Positions 38,484 to 47,208 of a DNA stretch of 64,000 nt are shown here, in pieces. Made by a program: the position numbers and the translations under genes. The notes beneath the pieces are model-generated. The model was not told where the DNA came from. It searched no databases and was given only the letters and a program-made list of their open reading frames with translations. Within the stretch, counting starts at the first letter, position 1, and every line of letters begins with the position of its first letter. The stretch comes from Sodalis praecaptivus (GTDB lineage Bacteria; Pseudomonadota; Gammaproteobacteria; Enterobacterales; Enterobacteriaceae): NCBI RefSeq assembly GCF_000517425.1, contig NZ_CP006569.1, positions 2,444,760 through 2,508,759 of the forward strand, read 5' to 3'.

Positions 38484-39074
38484 CTTGTTCTCCTTCACTG
38501 ATAGGGTAGCTCCAAAAGGTGCGACAAAAATGGCGGGTAGACAACCCTTTTGCGGTTTTATTTCCCGCGCTGCGCGGTACTGCCCCTGAGGGGCAACGCG
38601 TGTTTGACCGGCCCGGGCGCATATTGCCCCCGTCGACTCAGCGCTAAGCGCAGGCGCGTCGCGATAGTAACGGGCGAAGAGCAATACGCGATAGCCGGGC
38701 AACCCGCAGCGGAAAAAGAGAGTGAGGGGAAAACCCAGCGGCAGGAGGAGCGTCAGGGGCGGCAGCGCCACCGTCTATACCCAACGATTTAGGGCGTAGT
38801 TCGGTCAAGAAAGGAGAGAACGCCGGGCCAATGCGCCGGCTAAGCCAGGGCCTCTGCGGCCCAATACACCGACCGAACCGGAGGCGTCACCGGCACAAGG
38901 AACCCGCTAAGCCAAAAGCGTCTCTGGCCGTCGACCAAGCGAAGCAAAAGCGCCACCGTTCCAATACACCCACCGAACCGGAGGCGTCACCAACTCGATC
39001 GGCTGACCTAGCCTGGGGATCGCCAAGCCGGTCGGCCGAACTCGGGCAGGGCCGTCTTTATGGCGTCGCCGGCG
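38484..39074. other. intergenic region with two 31-bp direct repeats
   Basis: The copies at 38861-38891 and 38961-38991 are exactly 100 bp apart and nearly identical (CCAATACACC, G/C, ACCGAACCGGAGGCGTCACC). No coding sequence was recognised; the plus-strand open frame there is a by-product of the repeats. Confidence 0.6.
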
Positions 39075-40538
39075 TTAACACGCTGGATCCACGGCCACGC
39101 ATAAGTATTTCATTTCCAGGTACTCCTCGATACCAAAGCGCGATCCCTCCCGCCCGAGGCCCGATTGTTTCACGCCGCCGAACGGCGCGACCTCATTGGA
39201 AATCAAGCCGGTATTCACACCCACCATACCGTATTCCAGCGCCTCGGGCACCCGCCACTGCCGGCCGGCGTCGCGGGTAAAGACGTACGCCGCCAGACCG
39301 AACTCGGTATCGTTAGCCATTCGGATAGCCTCCGCTTCATCGCTGAACGGAAACAGCGGCGCCACGGGACCAAAGGTTTCTTCGCGCGCGAAACGCATCG
39401 TTGCGCTAACATCGCCGATAAGGGTCGGCTCAAAGAAGCTTCCGCCCAAGGCATGGGATTTGCCGCCGGCGAGCAACGTGGCCCCTTGAGCAAGCGCATC
39501 GGCGATATGCTCGCGCACTTTGGCCACCGCCGAGGCATCAATAAGCGGTCCCTGGGTCACATCAGGCGCGGTCCCCGGCCCTACGTTGAGTTCCTGCACG
39601 CGGGCCTGCAGTTTTTCCACCAACGCCGGATAAATTCCCCGCTGTACATAAATACGGTTCGCGCACACGCAGGTCTGCCCGCTATTGCGGAACTTGGCGG
39701 CCATGATCCCCGCCACCGCCTGATCCACATCGGCGTCGTCGAAGACCAGCACCGGCGCATTGCCGCCCAGCTCCAGCGACAGTTTTTTCACCGTCGGCGC
39801 GCATTGCGCCATTAGTAGCCGCCCCACTTCCGTCGAGCCGGTAAAGCTGAGTTTACGCACCACCGGGCTGTCGCACAGCACTTTCCCCACCTGCACCGCC
39901 GGGCCGGCCACCACCTGCAATACGCCGCGGGGAATACCGGCGCGTGTCGCCAGCACCGCCAGCGCCAGCGCGGTGAGCGGCGTCTGTTCGGCCGGTTTGA
40001 CTATCATGGTGCAGCCGGCGGCCAGCGCCGGCGCTACTTTGCGGGTAATCATCGCCGCCGGGAAATTCCACGGCGTGATAGCGGCGGTGACCCCAATGGC
40101 CTGTTTAAGCACTAACATCCGCTGTCCCGGCTGCGGCGAGGCCAGCACGCTCCCTTCCACCCGTTTGGCCTCTTCGGCGAACCAACGGATAAAACTGTTG
40201 GCATAGCCTATCTCACCGCGCGCTTCCGCCAGCGGTTTGCCCTGCTCGGCGGTCAGCAGCTGCGCCAGATCCTCACGCGCGGCGTCAATCAAATCTGCCC
40301 AGGCCTGCAAGCGCGCGGCGCGCTGCTGGCCGGTCAGCGCGCGCCAGCCGGGCAGCGCTCGCTCGGCGGCGTCAATAGCGGTCTGGGTCTGAGCGGCGCT
40401 CATTTGCGCTACCGCGGCCAGCGGTTCGCCGGTAGCCGGATTCACTACCGTTTCTCGCCCCCCCTGGTCGCCATCGCACCAGGTACCGTCGATAAGACAT
40501 TGTTCACGAAATAATTGCGGGTCATTGAGTGGTATCAC
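39075..40538 (-). CDS. gabD: succinate-semialdehyde dehydrogenase
   Basis: A 487-residue aldehyde dehydrogenase very similar to GabD. Motifs: TPWNFPAAMITRK (cofactor), KLSFTGSTEVG, catalytic Glu in LELGGNAP and catalytic Cys in NSGQTCVCANR, and NEVAPFGGVKQSGLGREGS. It oxidises succinate semialdehyde to succinate with NAD(P). The start is GTG 40538, seven bases after AAGGA and at the homologous N-terminus; the frame extends upstream into gabT. It follows gabT by 14 bp. Confidence 0.92.
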   Translation of the reverse strand: MIPLNDPQLFREQCLIDGTWCDGDQGGRETVVNPATGEPLAAVAQMSAAQTQTAIDAAERALPGWRALTGQQRAARLQAWADLIDAAREDLAQLLTAEQGKPLAEARGEIGYANSFIRWFAEEAKRVEGSVLASPQPGQRMLVLKQAIGVTAAITPWNFPAAMITRKVAPALAAGCTMIVKPAEQTPLTALALAVLATRAGIPRGVLQVVAGPAVQVGKVLCDSPVVRKLSFTGSTEVGRLLMAQCAPTVKKLSLELGGNAPVLVFDDADVDQAVAGIMAAKFRNSGQTCVCANRIYVQRGIYPALVEKLQARVQELNVGPGTAPDVTQGPLIDASAVAKVREHIADALAQGATLLAGGKSHALGGSFFEPTLIGDVSATMRFAREETFGPVAPLFPFSDEAEAIRMANDTEFGLAAYVFTRDAGRQWRVPEALEYGMVGVNTGLISNEVAPFGGVKQSGLGREGSRFGIEEYLEMKYLCVAVDPAC

Positions 40539-40552
40539 GTCGGGATCCTTGC

Positions 40553-41830
40553 TTAAAGTGAAGGCGATTTCAGCAGCGTACACAACAGCGCCAGCGCCGC
40601 ATTGAATTGCGTCTCGGGAATGGTCAGCGGATACAAAAAGCGGATCACGTTGCCGTCCACGCCGCAGGTCAGCAGCAGCAGCCGCTGCGCCAGCGCCTGC
40701 TGCTGGATACGCTGCGCGAAGGCGGCATCAGGCTCGCCGCTGACGGGATCGCGAAACTCCACCGCCACCATCGAGCCGAGCCCGCGCACGTCGGCGATGG
40801 CCGGACAGTCGCGCTTCATCTCCCGCAGCGTGTCCTGCAATTGGTCACCCAACCGCGCCGCGCGCGCGCAAAGCTGCTCTTCGTCAATCACGTCCAGCAC
40901 CGCCAGCGCCGCCGCCACCGCCAAGGGATTGCCGGCATAGGTGCCGCCCAATCCGCCGGGCGCCGGCGCGTCCATCACCTCGGCGCGCCCGGCCACGCCG
41001 GAGATCGGCAGGCCGCCGCCCAGGCTTTTCGCCATCGTCACGATATCCGCTTTCACCGACGGGCAATGGTCCATGGCGAACAGTTTGCCGGTGCGGCCAA
41101 AGCCGGACTGCACTTCGTCGGCAATCATCAGAATACCGTGCCGATCGCACAACGCACGCAGCCCGAGCAGAAATTCCGGCGGCGCGATGTTGAATCCGCC
41201 CTCACCCTGTACCGGCTCAAACAAAATCGCCGCCACCTGATCCGCGGCGATATCGGTACGAAACAGACGCTCGATGCTGGCGAGGGACTGCGCCACCGAA
41301 ACATCGTGCAGCGCGTTGGGATATTGGGCGTGAAAAATTTGCCCCGGCAGCGGCCCAAAACCCAGCTTGTAGGGCGCGACTTTGCCGGTCAGCGCCAGCG
41401 TCAGCAGCGTGCGGCCGTGAAAGCCGCCGCCAAAGGTAATCACCCCCGGCCGGCCGGTAAAGGCGCGGGCGATCTTCACCGCATTTTCCAGCGCCTCCGC
41501 CCCGGTGCTGAAGAAGGTACTTTTGACCGGCCCCGCCACCGGCGCGACGGCATTGATTTTTTCCGCCAGGGTGACAAAACTGGCGTAAGGGACCACCTGA
41601 TACGAGGTATGGGTAAAGCGCGCCAATTGTTGTTCTACGGCGGCGATGACCTTGGGATGGCGATGGCCGGTATTCAGTACCGCAATACCGGCGGCGAAAT
41701 CGGTAAATTCTCGCCCTTCGCTGTCCCATAGCGTGGCGTTTTCCGCCCGCTCGGCAAAGAAATCACACATGACGCCCACGCCGCGTGGGGTGGCCGCCAA
41801 ACGACGCTGATTCAATTCACTATTGCTCAT
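40553..41830 (-). CDS. gabT: 4-aminobutyrate aminotransferase
   Basis: A 425-residue class III PLP aminotransferase. The PLP Lys is in VTMAKSLGGGLP, the Asp in MIADEVQSGFGRTG, and the phosphate-binding FSTGAEALENAVKIAR and GGFHGRTLL regions are present. It matches GabT/PuuE in length. It passes the amino group of GABA to 2-oxoglutarate, giving succinate semialdehyde for gabD. GabT and PuuE are not easily separated by eye; linkage with gabD favours GabT. Confidence 0.9.
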   Translation of the reverse strand: MSNSELNQRRLAATPRGVGVMCDFFAERAENATLWDSEGREFTDFAAGIAVLNTGHRHPKVIAAVEQQLARFTHTSYQVVPYASFVTLAEKINAVAPVAGPVKSTFFSTGAEALENAVKIARAFTGRPGVITFGGGFHGRTLLTLALTGKVAPYKLGFGPLPGQIFHAQYPNALHDVSVAQSLASIERLFRTDIAADQVAAILFEPVQGEGGFNIAPPEFLLGLRALCDRHGILMIADEVQSGFGRTGKLFAMDHCPSVKADIVTMAKSLGGGLPISGVAGRAEVMDAPAPGGLGGTYAGNPLAVAAALAVLDVIDEEQLCARAARLGDQLQDTLREMKRDCPAIADVRGLGSMVAVEFRDPVSGEPDAAFAQRIQQQALAQRLLLLTCGVDGNVIRFLYPLTIPETQFNAALALLCTLLKSPSL

Positions 41831-41895
41831 AGGTACCTCATAACCATAGATTGGGAGCGCGGACGCCGCGATAGCCCCGCAGGAGGACTTTGTTC

Positions 41896-41926
41896 TTGCT
41901 ATTAATGCCTTTTGTGGCCCTATAAT
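41896..41926 (+). promoter_or_regulatory. candidate promoter of the MocR-family regulator
   Basis: TATAAT at 41921-41926 with a possible TTGCTA -35 box at 41896 (19-bp spacer), upstream of the regulator start and within the divergent gabT spacer. Confidence 0.35.
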
Positions 41927-41959
41927 CCAGTGCCAGTTTTAAAAACTTAAAGGTGCCAA

Positions 41960-43483
41960 TTGCGATCATTATTAACCGACATGCTGCAAGGGCAACTTGC
42001 GGCCATTAGCGACGGTACGCTGAATCGCCGGCTGTATCGCGCCATTCGTCAGGGGATACTGGAGGGGGTACTGCGCGCGGGCAGCCGACTACCGGCCACC
42101 CGCGATCTGGCGCAGCAATTGGCGATATCGCGCAATACCGTCAGCACCGCCTATGATCAGCTCCAGGCGGAGGGCTATATCTCTACCCGCGCGGGCAGCG
42201 GAACGTTCGTCACGGCGCATCTGCCCGACGGCGCGATGACCACCGTGAAGCCGCCACCCCCCACCGCCGCGCAGCAGCGCGCGCTGGCGTTGTCGGCGCG
42301 CGGTACGGCGCTGCTGCACAGCGCGGGCGCCTCACCCCATCAGTGGGGCGCATTTATGCCCGGTGTACCGGACGTCGCCGGGTTTCCCCACGCCGTGTGG
42401 CGACGAATTCAAGCGCGGGTGATAAAACGTATCGCGCCGCATGCATTGACCTATTCTCCTCTCGGCGGCAGCCCGGCGCTGCGCCAGGCGCTGGTAGATT
42501 ATCTGCGCATTGCCCGTTCGGTTATCTGCGATCCCGAGCAAATTGTGATTACGGAAGGCACGCACCAGGCAATTGATTTATTGGCGAAAATGCTGTGCAA
42601 TCCCGGCGATCGCGTGTGGGTGGAAGAGCCGAGCTATTGGGGGATCCGCAATGTGCTGGCGGTGAACGGCGTAATCCTAACGCCGGTCACGGTGGACGAT
42701 GCCGGCCTGAATCCGCCGCCGTTGAGAAAGACGATGCGCGCACCAAAATTGATTTTCGTGACACCGTCACATCAATACCCCACCGGAGCGGTGATGAGTT
42801 TGGCCAGGCGCCAGCGGCTGCTGGCGTTGGCGCAGGAGCAAGGCAGTTGGGTGGTAGAGGATGATTACGATTCCGAATTCCGCTTTTCCGGCAATCCCAT
42901 CCCGGCGCTGCAAAGCCTGACGCCGCAGGCGCCGGTGATTTATATCGGCACCTTTAGCAAGACGCTTTATCCCGGCCTGCGCATCAGTTATATGGTGCTA
43001 CCGCAGTCGCTGGCGGCGTCGGTGAGCCGCGCCCATGCGGAACTTTACCGCGGCGGCCATTGGCAGACCCAGCAAACGCTGGCGGCATTTATCCGCGAGG
43101 GGCATTATGCTTCGCATATCCGCCGCATGCGGCTGCTGTATGGCAAGCGACGCACGCTGCTGACCCAATTGGTGCTGCACTGGCTCGGCCCCGAGGCGCT
43201 GGCGCCGGACAGCAACGCCGGCCTGCATTTGATCCTTGCGCTAACGGCCAACACCGATGATGTACGGCTGGCGGAAGAGGCCGCCAGACAAGGAATACAC
43301 GTGCGGCCCTTGTCGAGTTACTATCTGCGTGCGCGCCGGCGGCGCGGTCTGCTGCTGGGTTACGCCTGCGTCGATGAAGACGGGATTCAACCGGCGTTTT
43401 TGACCCTGCTGCGCTGTATCGCCCGGCATTATCCGGCGCTGTTGCGCCAGCCGTTGCCCCCGCCGTTGGTAGATTTAGAATAA
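41960..43483 (+). CDS. MocR/GabR-type regulator (GntR helix plus aminotransferase fold)
   Basis: A 507-residue regulator. The N-terminal GntR winged helix (residues ~18-85; LPATRDLAQQLAISRNTVSTAYDQLQAEGY) is joined to a fold-type I aminotransferase domain. The latter contains TEGTHQAIDLLAKML, TPSHQYPTGAVMS, DDYDSEF and the PLP Lys in YIGTFSKTLYPGLR. MocR proteins of this type (GabR, PdxR, TauR) bind PLP with an amino compound. Divergence from gabTD suggests a GabR-like role. The start is TTG 41960 with AAAGG upstream; ATG 41981 is an alternative. Confidence 0.88.
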   Translation: MRSLLTDMLQGQLAAISDGTLNRRLYRAIRQGILEGVLRAGSRLPATRDLAQQLAISRNTVSTAYDQLQAEGYISTRAGSGTFVTAHLPDGAMTTVKPPPPTAAQQRALALSARGTALLHSAGASPHQWGAFMPGVPDVAGFPHAVWRRIQARVIKRIAPHALTYSPLGGSPALRQALVDYLRIARSVICDPEQIVITEGTHQAIDLLAKMLCNPGDRVWVEEPSYWGIRNVLAVNGVILTPVTVDDAGLNPPPLRKTMRAPKLIFVTPSHQYPTGAVMSLARRQRLLALAQEQGSWVVEDDYDSEFRFSGNPIPALQSLTPQAPVIYIGTFSKTLYPGLRISYMVLPQSLAASVSRAHAELYRGGHWQTQQTLAAFIREGHYASHIRRMRLLYGKRRTLLTQLVLHWLGPEALAPDSNAGLHLILALTANTDDVRLAEEAARQGIHVRPLSSYYLRARRRRGLLLGYACVDEDGIQPAFLTLLRCIARHYPALLRQPLPPPLVDLE

Positions 43484-43643
43484 CGGCCCCAGGCCGTGGA
43501 CGGATAAGAGAGACCGGCCCCGACGCGCCGGGAGCGCGCATCAAAAAGAGGCATTTTCGCCGGCGGTGGCGCGTTGAGAGCGCGGGCCAAGGTTTTTTTC
43601 TCGCCGGCGGTGGCGTACCCCGCCAGCACCGCCGGGGACACCG

Positions 43644-43892
43644 TTAGCGTCGTACCAAGCGGTAAATCCACAGCACGACGATGGCGCCAATCACCGCCAC
43701 CACGAAGCTGCCGAAGTTAAACCCGTCCACCCGGCCGTAGCCGAAGAAGGTACTGATCCAGCCGCCGACCACCGCACCGATGATCCCCAGCACAATGGTG
43801 ATGATAAAACCGCCGCCGTCGCGACCGGGCATGATCCATTTCGCAATAATCCCCGCAATCAGCCCAAAAATAATCCAGGATAGAATACCCAT
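43644..43892 (-). CDS. GlsB/YeaQ/YmgE family membrane protein
   Basis: An 82-residue transglycosylase-associated-family protein with about three membrane helices (WIIFGLIAGIIAKWIMPG, GIIGAVVGGWIS, VVAVIGAIVVLWIYRLV). Family members are small stress-related inner membrane proteins of unclear function. It lies three bases downstream of the next gene in the same direction, so the two are co-transcribed. Confidence 0.9.
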   Translation of the reverse strand: MGILSWIIFGLIAGIIAKWIMPGRDGGGFIITIVLGIIGAVVGGWISTFFGYGRVDGFNFGSFVVAVIGAIVVLWIYRLVRR

Positions 43893-43895
43893 CGT

Positions 43896-44102
43896 TTACT
43901 CTCCTTTGTTACCGGTTAACAAAACACCCGCCAGCAATCCCACCAGGGCCGCAGCTCCGACCGCGGCCCACGGATTGGCTTTTATCCAGCCGCACGATCG
44001 CCCCGCGACCTCATGCAGGCCGCTACAGGTATCGTCGGCTAACTGTTGGGCCGTTTCGCGGACTTTTTCCGCCTGTGACGTGGCTTTTTTTCTGGAAAAC
44101 AT
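43896..44102 (-). CDS. ElaB/YqjD/DUF883-type tail-anchored protein
   Basis: A 68-residue protein with a helical N-terminal half (SQAEKVRETAQQLADD) and a C-terminal membrane anchor (WAAVGAAALVGLLAGVLLTG) ending in a short charged tail. YqjD-like proteins of this shape associate with ribosomes in stationary phase (family knowledge). The start at ATG 44102 has AAGGAT five bases upstream. It is shorter than the ~100-residue relatives. Confidence 0.8.
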   Translation of the reverse strand: MFSRKKATSQAEKVRETAQQLADDTCSGLHEVAGRSCGWIKANPWAAVGAAALVGLLAGVLLTGNKGE

Positions 44103-44405
44103 ACGGCATCCTTCTCTTCGCACTAGGTCGAACGGCATCACGCACCGTGCTCATGAAACATGAAAGCATGTTAAGTATAGACAAACACAAGGAATGTGCC
44201 GGCCGTAGGTTGAGCACGGCGATGCACAGTGGCGCACGTGAGGGGCTCTTGACAGCACATCGGCGATGGTCGATAAACTAACGGCGCAAGCCCAACGTCG
44301 CCATTTTTGCAGCGGGCGTGCGCGTCGTTGACGTCAACGGCGTTGTTCAGGCAATGCCAACCTTTGTGGCGGACGCATAACCGCCGCGTCGGCAGGAGGG
44401 GTAAG

Positions 44406-45224
44406 ATGAAAGTTGCTTTAGGCCAGTTTAGCGTGGCCCGTGAATGGCAGGCCAATCTGCGCACCTGCATTGACTTGATGCAACAGGCGCAGGCCGGCGG
44501 CGCGGATTTATTGGTGTTGCCGGAAGCGGTGATGGCGCAGGACAGTGCCGATCCCACGTTATCGGTAAAAGTCGCCCAGCCGCTGGACGGTCCGTTTGTC
44601 AGCGCCCTGTTGACCGCCAGCCGCGCCTTTGCGATGACAACCATACTGGGTCTCCACGTTCCCGCGCCGGCGGGGAAAGCCAGCAATGTCGTGATCGCGC
44701 TGCGCGACGGCGCCATCGTCGCGCGCTATCACAAACTGCATCTGTATGACGCCTTCGCCATGCAGGAGTCACGCAACATTCAGGCGGGCGACACGGTGCC
44801 CCCGCTTTTCGCGGTGGCGGGTATGACGGTGGGTCTGATGACCTGCTACGATATCCGCTTTCCAGAACTGGCAGGCCGCCTGGCGCTGGACGGCGCCGAC
44901 GTTCTGGTCCTGCCTTCCGCCTGGGTGAGAGGGCCGCTGAAGGAGCGGCACTGGGAGGTGCTGGTGACCGCCCGCGCGCTGGACAACACCTGCTATCTGG
45001 TGGCGGTGGGGGAATGCGGACCGCGCAACATCGGTCAGAGCTTGGTGGTGGATCCGCTCGGGGTCGCGATCGCCAAAGCGGCGGAAACACCGGCGCTGAT
45101 TTTCGCCCATCTCGATCCCGCCCGCGTGCAGCAGGCCCGGCAGGCGCTGCCCGTATTGGCCAATCGCCGGTTTGCGCGGCCGGAGCTGGCGCCGCCCGCA
45201 GCTCGGGACCTAAAACGGCAGTGA
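44406..45224 (+). CDS. ybeM: deaminated glutathione amidase (Nit1-type)
   Basis: A 272-residue carbon-nitrogen hydrolase. The catalytic triad is Glu in LVLPEAVM, Lys in YHKLHLYDAF and Cys in MTCYDIRFPEL. The whole sequence parallels E. coli YbeM (SVK-AQ near residue 60, AWVRGPLKERHW, GECGPRNIGQS), which repairs the deaminated form of glutathione. AGGAGG lies upstream of ATG 44406. Its last 15 bases overlap the end of the convergent phosphatase gene. Confidence 0.88.
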   Translation: MKVALGQFSVAREWQANLRTCIDLMQQAQAGGADLLVLPEAVMAQDSADPTLSVKVAQPLDGPFVSALLTASRAFAMTTILGLHVPAPAGKASNVVIALRDGAIVARYHKLHLYDAFAMQESRNIQAGDTVPPLFAVAGMTVGLMTCYDIRFPELAGRLALDGADVLVLPSAWVRGPLKERHWEVLVTARALDNTCYLVAVGECGPRNIGQSLVVDPLGVAIAKAAETPALIFAHLDPARVQQARQALPVLANRRFARPELAPPAARDLKRQ

Positions 45225-45890
45225 GGTGAGTTCAATCAGCGTCAACGTTCCGCCGAAGACAGCGCCGGTATCAATATAATACTGATTATAATAATGCCGC
45301 ACCCGGCTTACCGGCGTATGGCCAAAAAAGAAATGGCTGGCGCCGGTAATGGCTTTGCCTCGTCCCTGCTGGTGACGGCCGATACGCTTGCGGCTCCACA
45401 GCACCGCCTCGCCGTCAATGTCTTGCCCAAAGACATAGTGGTCCAGCGGATAATCCGCATGGGCTATCACCATACGGCGCTGACCGCAGGTCAGGTCAAT
45501 AACCAGCGGCAGGCGCGCGCAGGTGTCGATCCCCTGCCGTGCCCGCTGCCTGTCGGCGCCCGTCAGTTGATAAAACCACCGCCCGCCGTTAGCCAGCCAC
45601 AGCCGATCGTCACCGGTGCGCAGGGCATCGATCGCCATTTGCTCGTGATTCCCGCGTACGGAACGAAACCAGGGGTTTTCCAGCAGGGGCAAACACGCTT
45701 CACTCTGCGGGCCGCGGTCGATAAGATCCCCTAGCGCAATCAATAAGTCTCGCTTCTGGTCAAAACGCTGGCGCTCAAGCTTCGTCATCAGCATGTCATA
45801 ACAGCCGTGCAGATCGCCCACCAAGAACACGCGCGCCCAGTGGGCGGCATCGATTTTCTGATAAGGTGACGCGGCATCGATAGCGTTCAT
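45210..45890 (-). CDS. serine/threonine protein phosphatase (PphA/PrpA type)
   Basis: A 226-residue PPP-family metallophosphatase with the two-metal motifs GDLHGCYD, GDLIDRGPQSE, GNHEQM, then IAHADYP and FGHTP, as in E. coli PphA and PphB. In E. coli these respond to misfolded proteins through the Cpx pathway. Similarity is greater to PphA in the RGNHEQMAIDAL and WLANGGRWF stretches, but I do not assign which paralogue this is. Confidence 0.9.
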   Translation of the reverse strand: MNAIDAASPYQKIDAAHWARVFLVGDLHGCYDMLMTKLERQRFDQKRDLLIALGDLIDRGPQSEACLPLLENPWFRSVRGNHEQMAIDALRTGDDRLWLANGGRWFYQLTGADRQRARQGIDTCARLPLVIDLTCGQRRMVIAHADYPLDHYVFGQDIDGEAVLWSRKRIGRHQQGRGKAITGASHFFFGHTPVSRVRHYYNQYYIDTGAVFGGTLTLIELTSLPF

Positions 45891-46109
45891 CGCGGCTCCT
45901 GGTCCGGGGAAAAACTCAGCGCATCGGCCGGCACGGCCGGCGTGTCAAAATGTCGTCTAGTTAGCATAGCAGCGTGGGCGGCGCCATTGGGTGAAAATTA
46001 TCGCCGTGCGGCGAATTGCCGGCAGAAATCGTTTACCTGTCCCCCTTGACGCTGGCACACTGATTATTTGACCGGTTCCCCCTATCGCCGCCCGCGCGCC
46101 GGAGGGATC

Positions 46110-47003
46110 ATGACAAACAAGGGGAGCGGCGTAATGGAATGGACGCAACGCACAGCGCTGTGGGCGCTAAACGTGGCGGCGGTATTTTTCGGCATGTCGG
46201 CGATATTGGGTAAGTTGATTTCCCTTGCGCCGGTCACCCTGGTTTTCGGCCGCGGTCTGTTTGCGCTGTTGGCCCTCGGCTTGCTGATGTGCACCGTTAA
46301 CAACGCCCGCTGGCAGCCCCTGACCTGGCGCCAGCTGTGGCTGTTGATCTTGGGCGGCGGGCTGTTGACCGCGCACTGGGTGACCTTTTTTATGGCGGTC
46401 AAGCAGGCGGGTGTCGCTCTGGCGACGCTCGGCTTCGCCAGCTTTCCCGCCTTTACCGCTCTGTTTGAAAGCCTGGCGTTTCGCGAGCGGATCCGCTGGC
46501 CGGAGGGCGCGTTGATCCTGCTGATTTGCTTGGGATTAATACTGGTCTGCCCCGCTTTTGCTCTTCGCCAGGCCGCGACCGTCGGGTTCGTTTGGGGTAT
46601 TGTTTCCGGCGCGCTGTTGGCGCTGCTGCTGCTGTGCAACCGATTATCGGTCCGCCATGTGCCGCCGCTACAGGCGGCGCTGTGCCAGAATGGGGTCATC
46701 GCCCTTTTGACGCTACCCGCCGCCTGGCGCGCGCTACCGGCGGCCAGCCCGACCGACTGGGGTTATCTGTTGCTGTTGGGCGTGGTGTGCACCGGTGTCG
46801 CCCACGGTTTACTGGTCAACAGCCTGCGTTACGTCAGAGGCCGGACGGCGGCGATGATTTTCGCCCTCGAGCCGGTGTATGCCATTATTTTTGCCTGGCT
46901 GTTGTTTAACGAAGAGCCCACGCCGCGCATCTTTGCCGGCGCGGCGTTGATTGTGTGTTCCGTGGCGGGCGTCGCGCGCCTGAACGATCGCCCAACGCCT
47001 TGA
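46110..47003 (+). CDS. DMT-superfamily (EamA) transporter
   Basis: A ~297-residue inner membrane protein with ten predicted helices in two EamA repeats (first around VFFGMSAILGKLI to LILVCPAF, second around GFVWGIVSGALLALLLL to ALIVCSVAG). Such transporters export amino acids or other metabolites; the substrate is unknown. ATG 46110 follows GGAGGG; a second ATG at 46134 preceded by GGGAG is also plausible. Confidence 0.85.
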   Translation: MTNKGSGVMEWTQRTALWALNVAAVFFGMSAILGKLISLAPVTLVFGRGLFALLALGLLMCTVNNARWQPLTWRQLWLLILGGGLLTAHWVTFFMAVKQAGVALATLGFASFPAFTALFESLAFRERIRWPEGALILLICLGLILVCPAFALRQAATVGFVWGIVSGALLALLLLCNRLSVRHVPPLQAALCQNGVIALLTLPAAWRALPAASPTDWGYLLLLGVVCTGVAHGLLVNSLRYVRGRTAAMIFALEPVYAIIFAWLLFNEEPTPRIFAGAALIVCSVAGVARLNDRPTP

Positions 47004-47106
47004 ACCGCACGCCGGTTTGTCGCCCGACGCCGGCCGCGCCTGCCAATCGGCGCGGCCGGGTTATGGATGCCGCCGTCGCCCTAAGGCGCTAGCCGGTCGG
47101 TTTATC

Positions 47107-47165
47107 CATGCCATTGGCGCCAAACGGCGCTCGCGGGCCGGGTACACCCTGCCATTGGCGCCAAG
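47107..47165. repeat. repeated TGCCATTGGCGCCAA element
   Basis: Two copies of TGCCATTGGCGCCAA, about 42 bp apart, lie in the spacer between the DMT gene and hutU. TTGGCGCCAA is itself palindromic. It may be part of a short interspersed repeat or a convergent terminator region. Confidence 0.45.
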
Positions 47166-47208
47166 CGCCAAGCCTGACACCTAAGGGCCGAGCGTCAGGC
47201 AGCGAGCG

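Noticed and set aside
40607..41731. 374-residue plus-strand open frame opposite gabT
   Set aside because: His/Arg-rich translation in antisense to a clear aminotransferase; typical shadow of a GC-rich gene.
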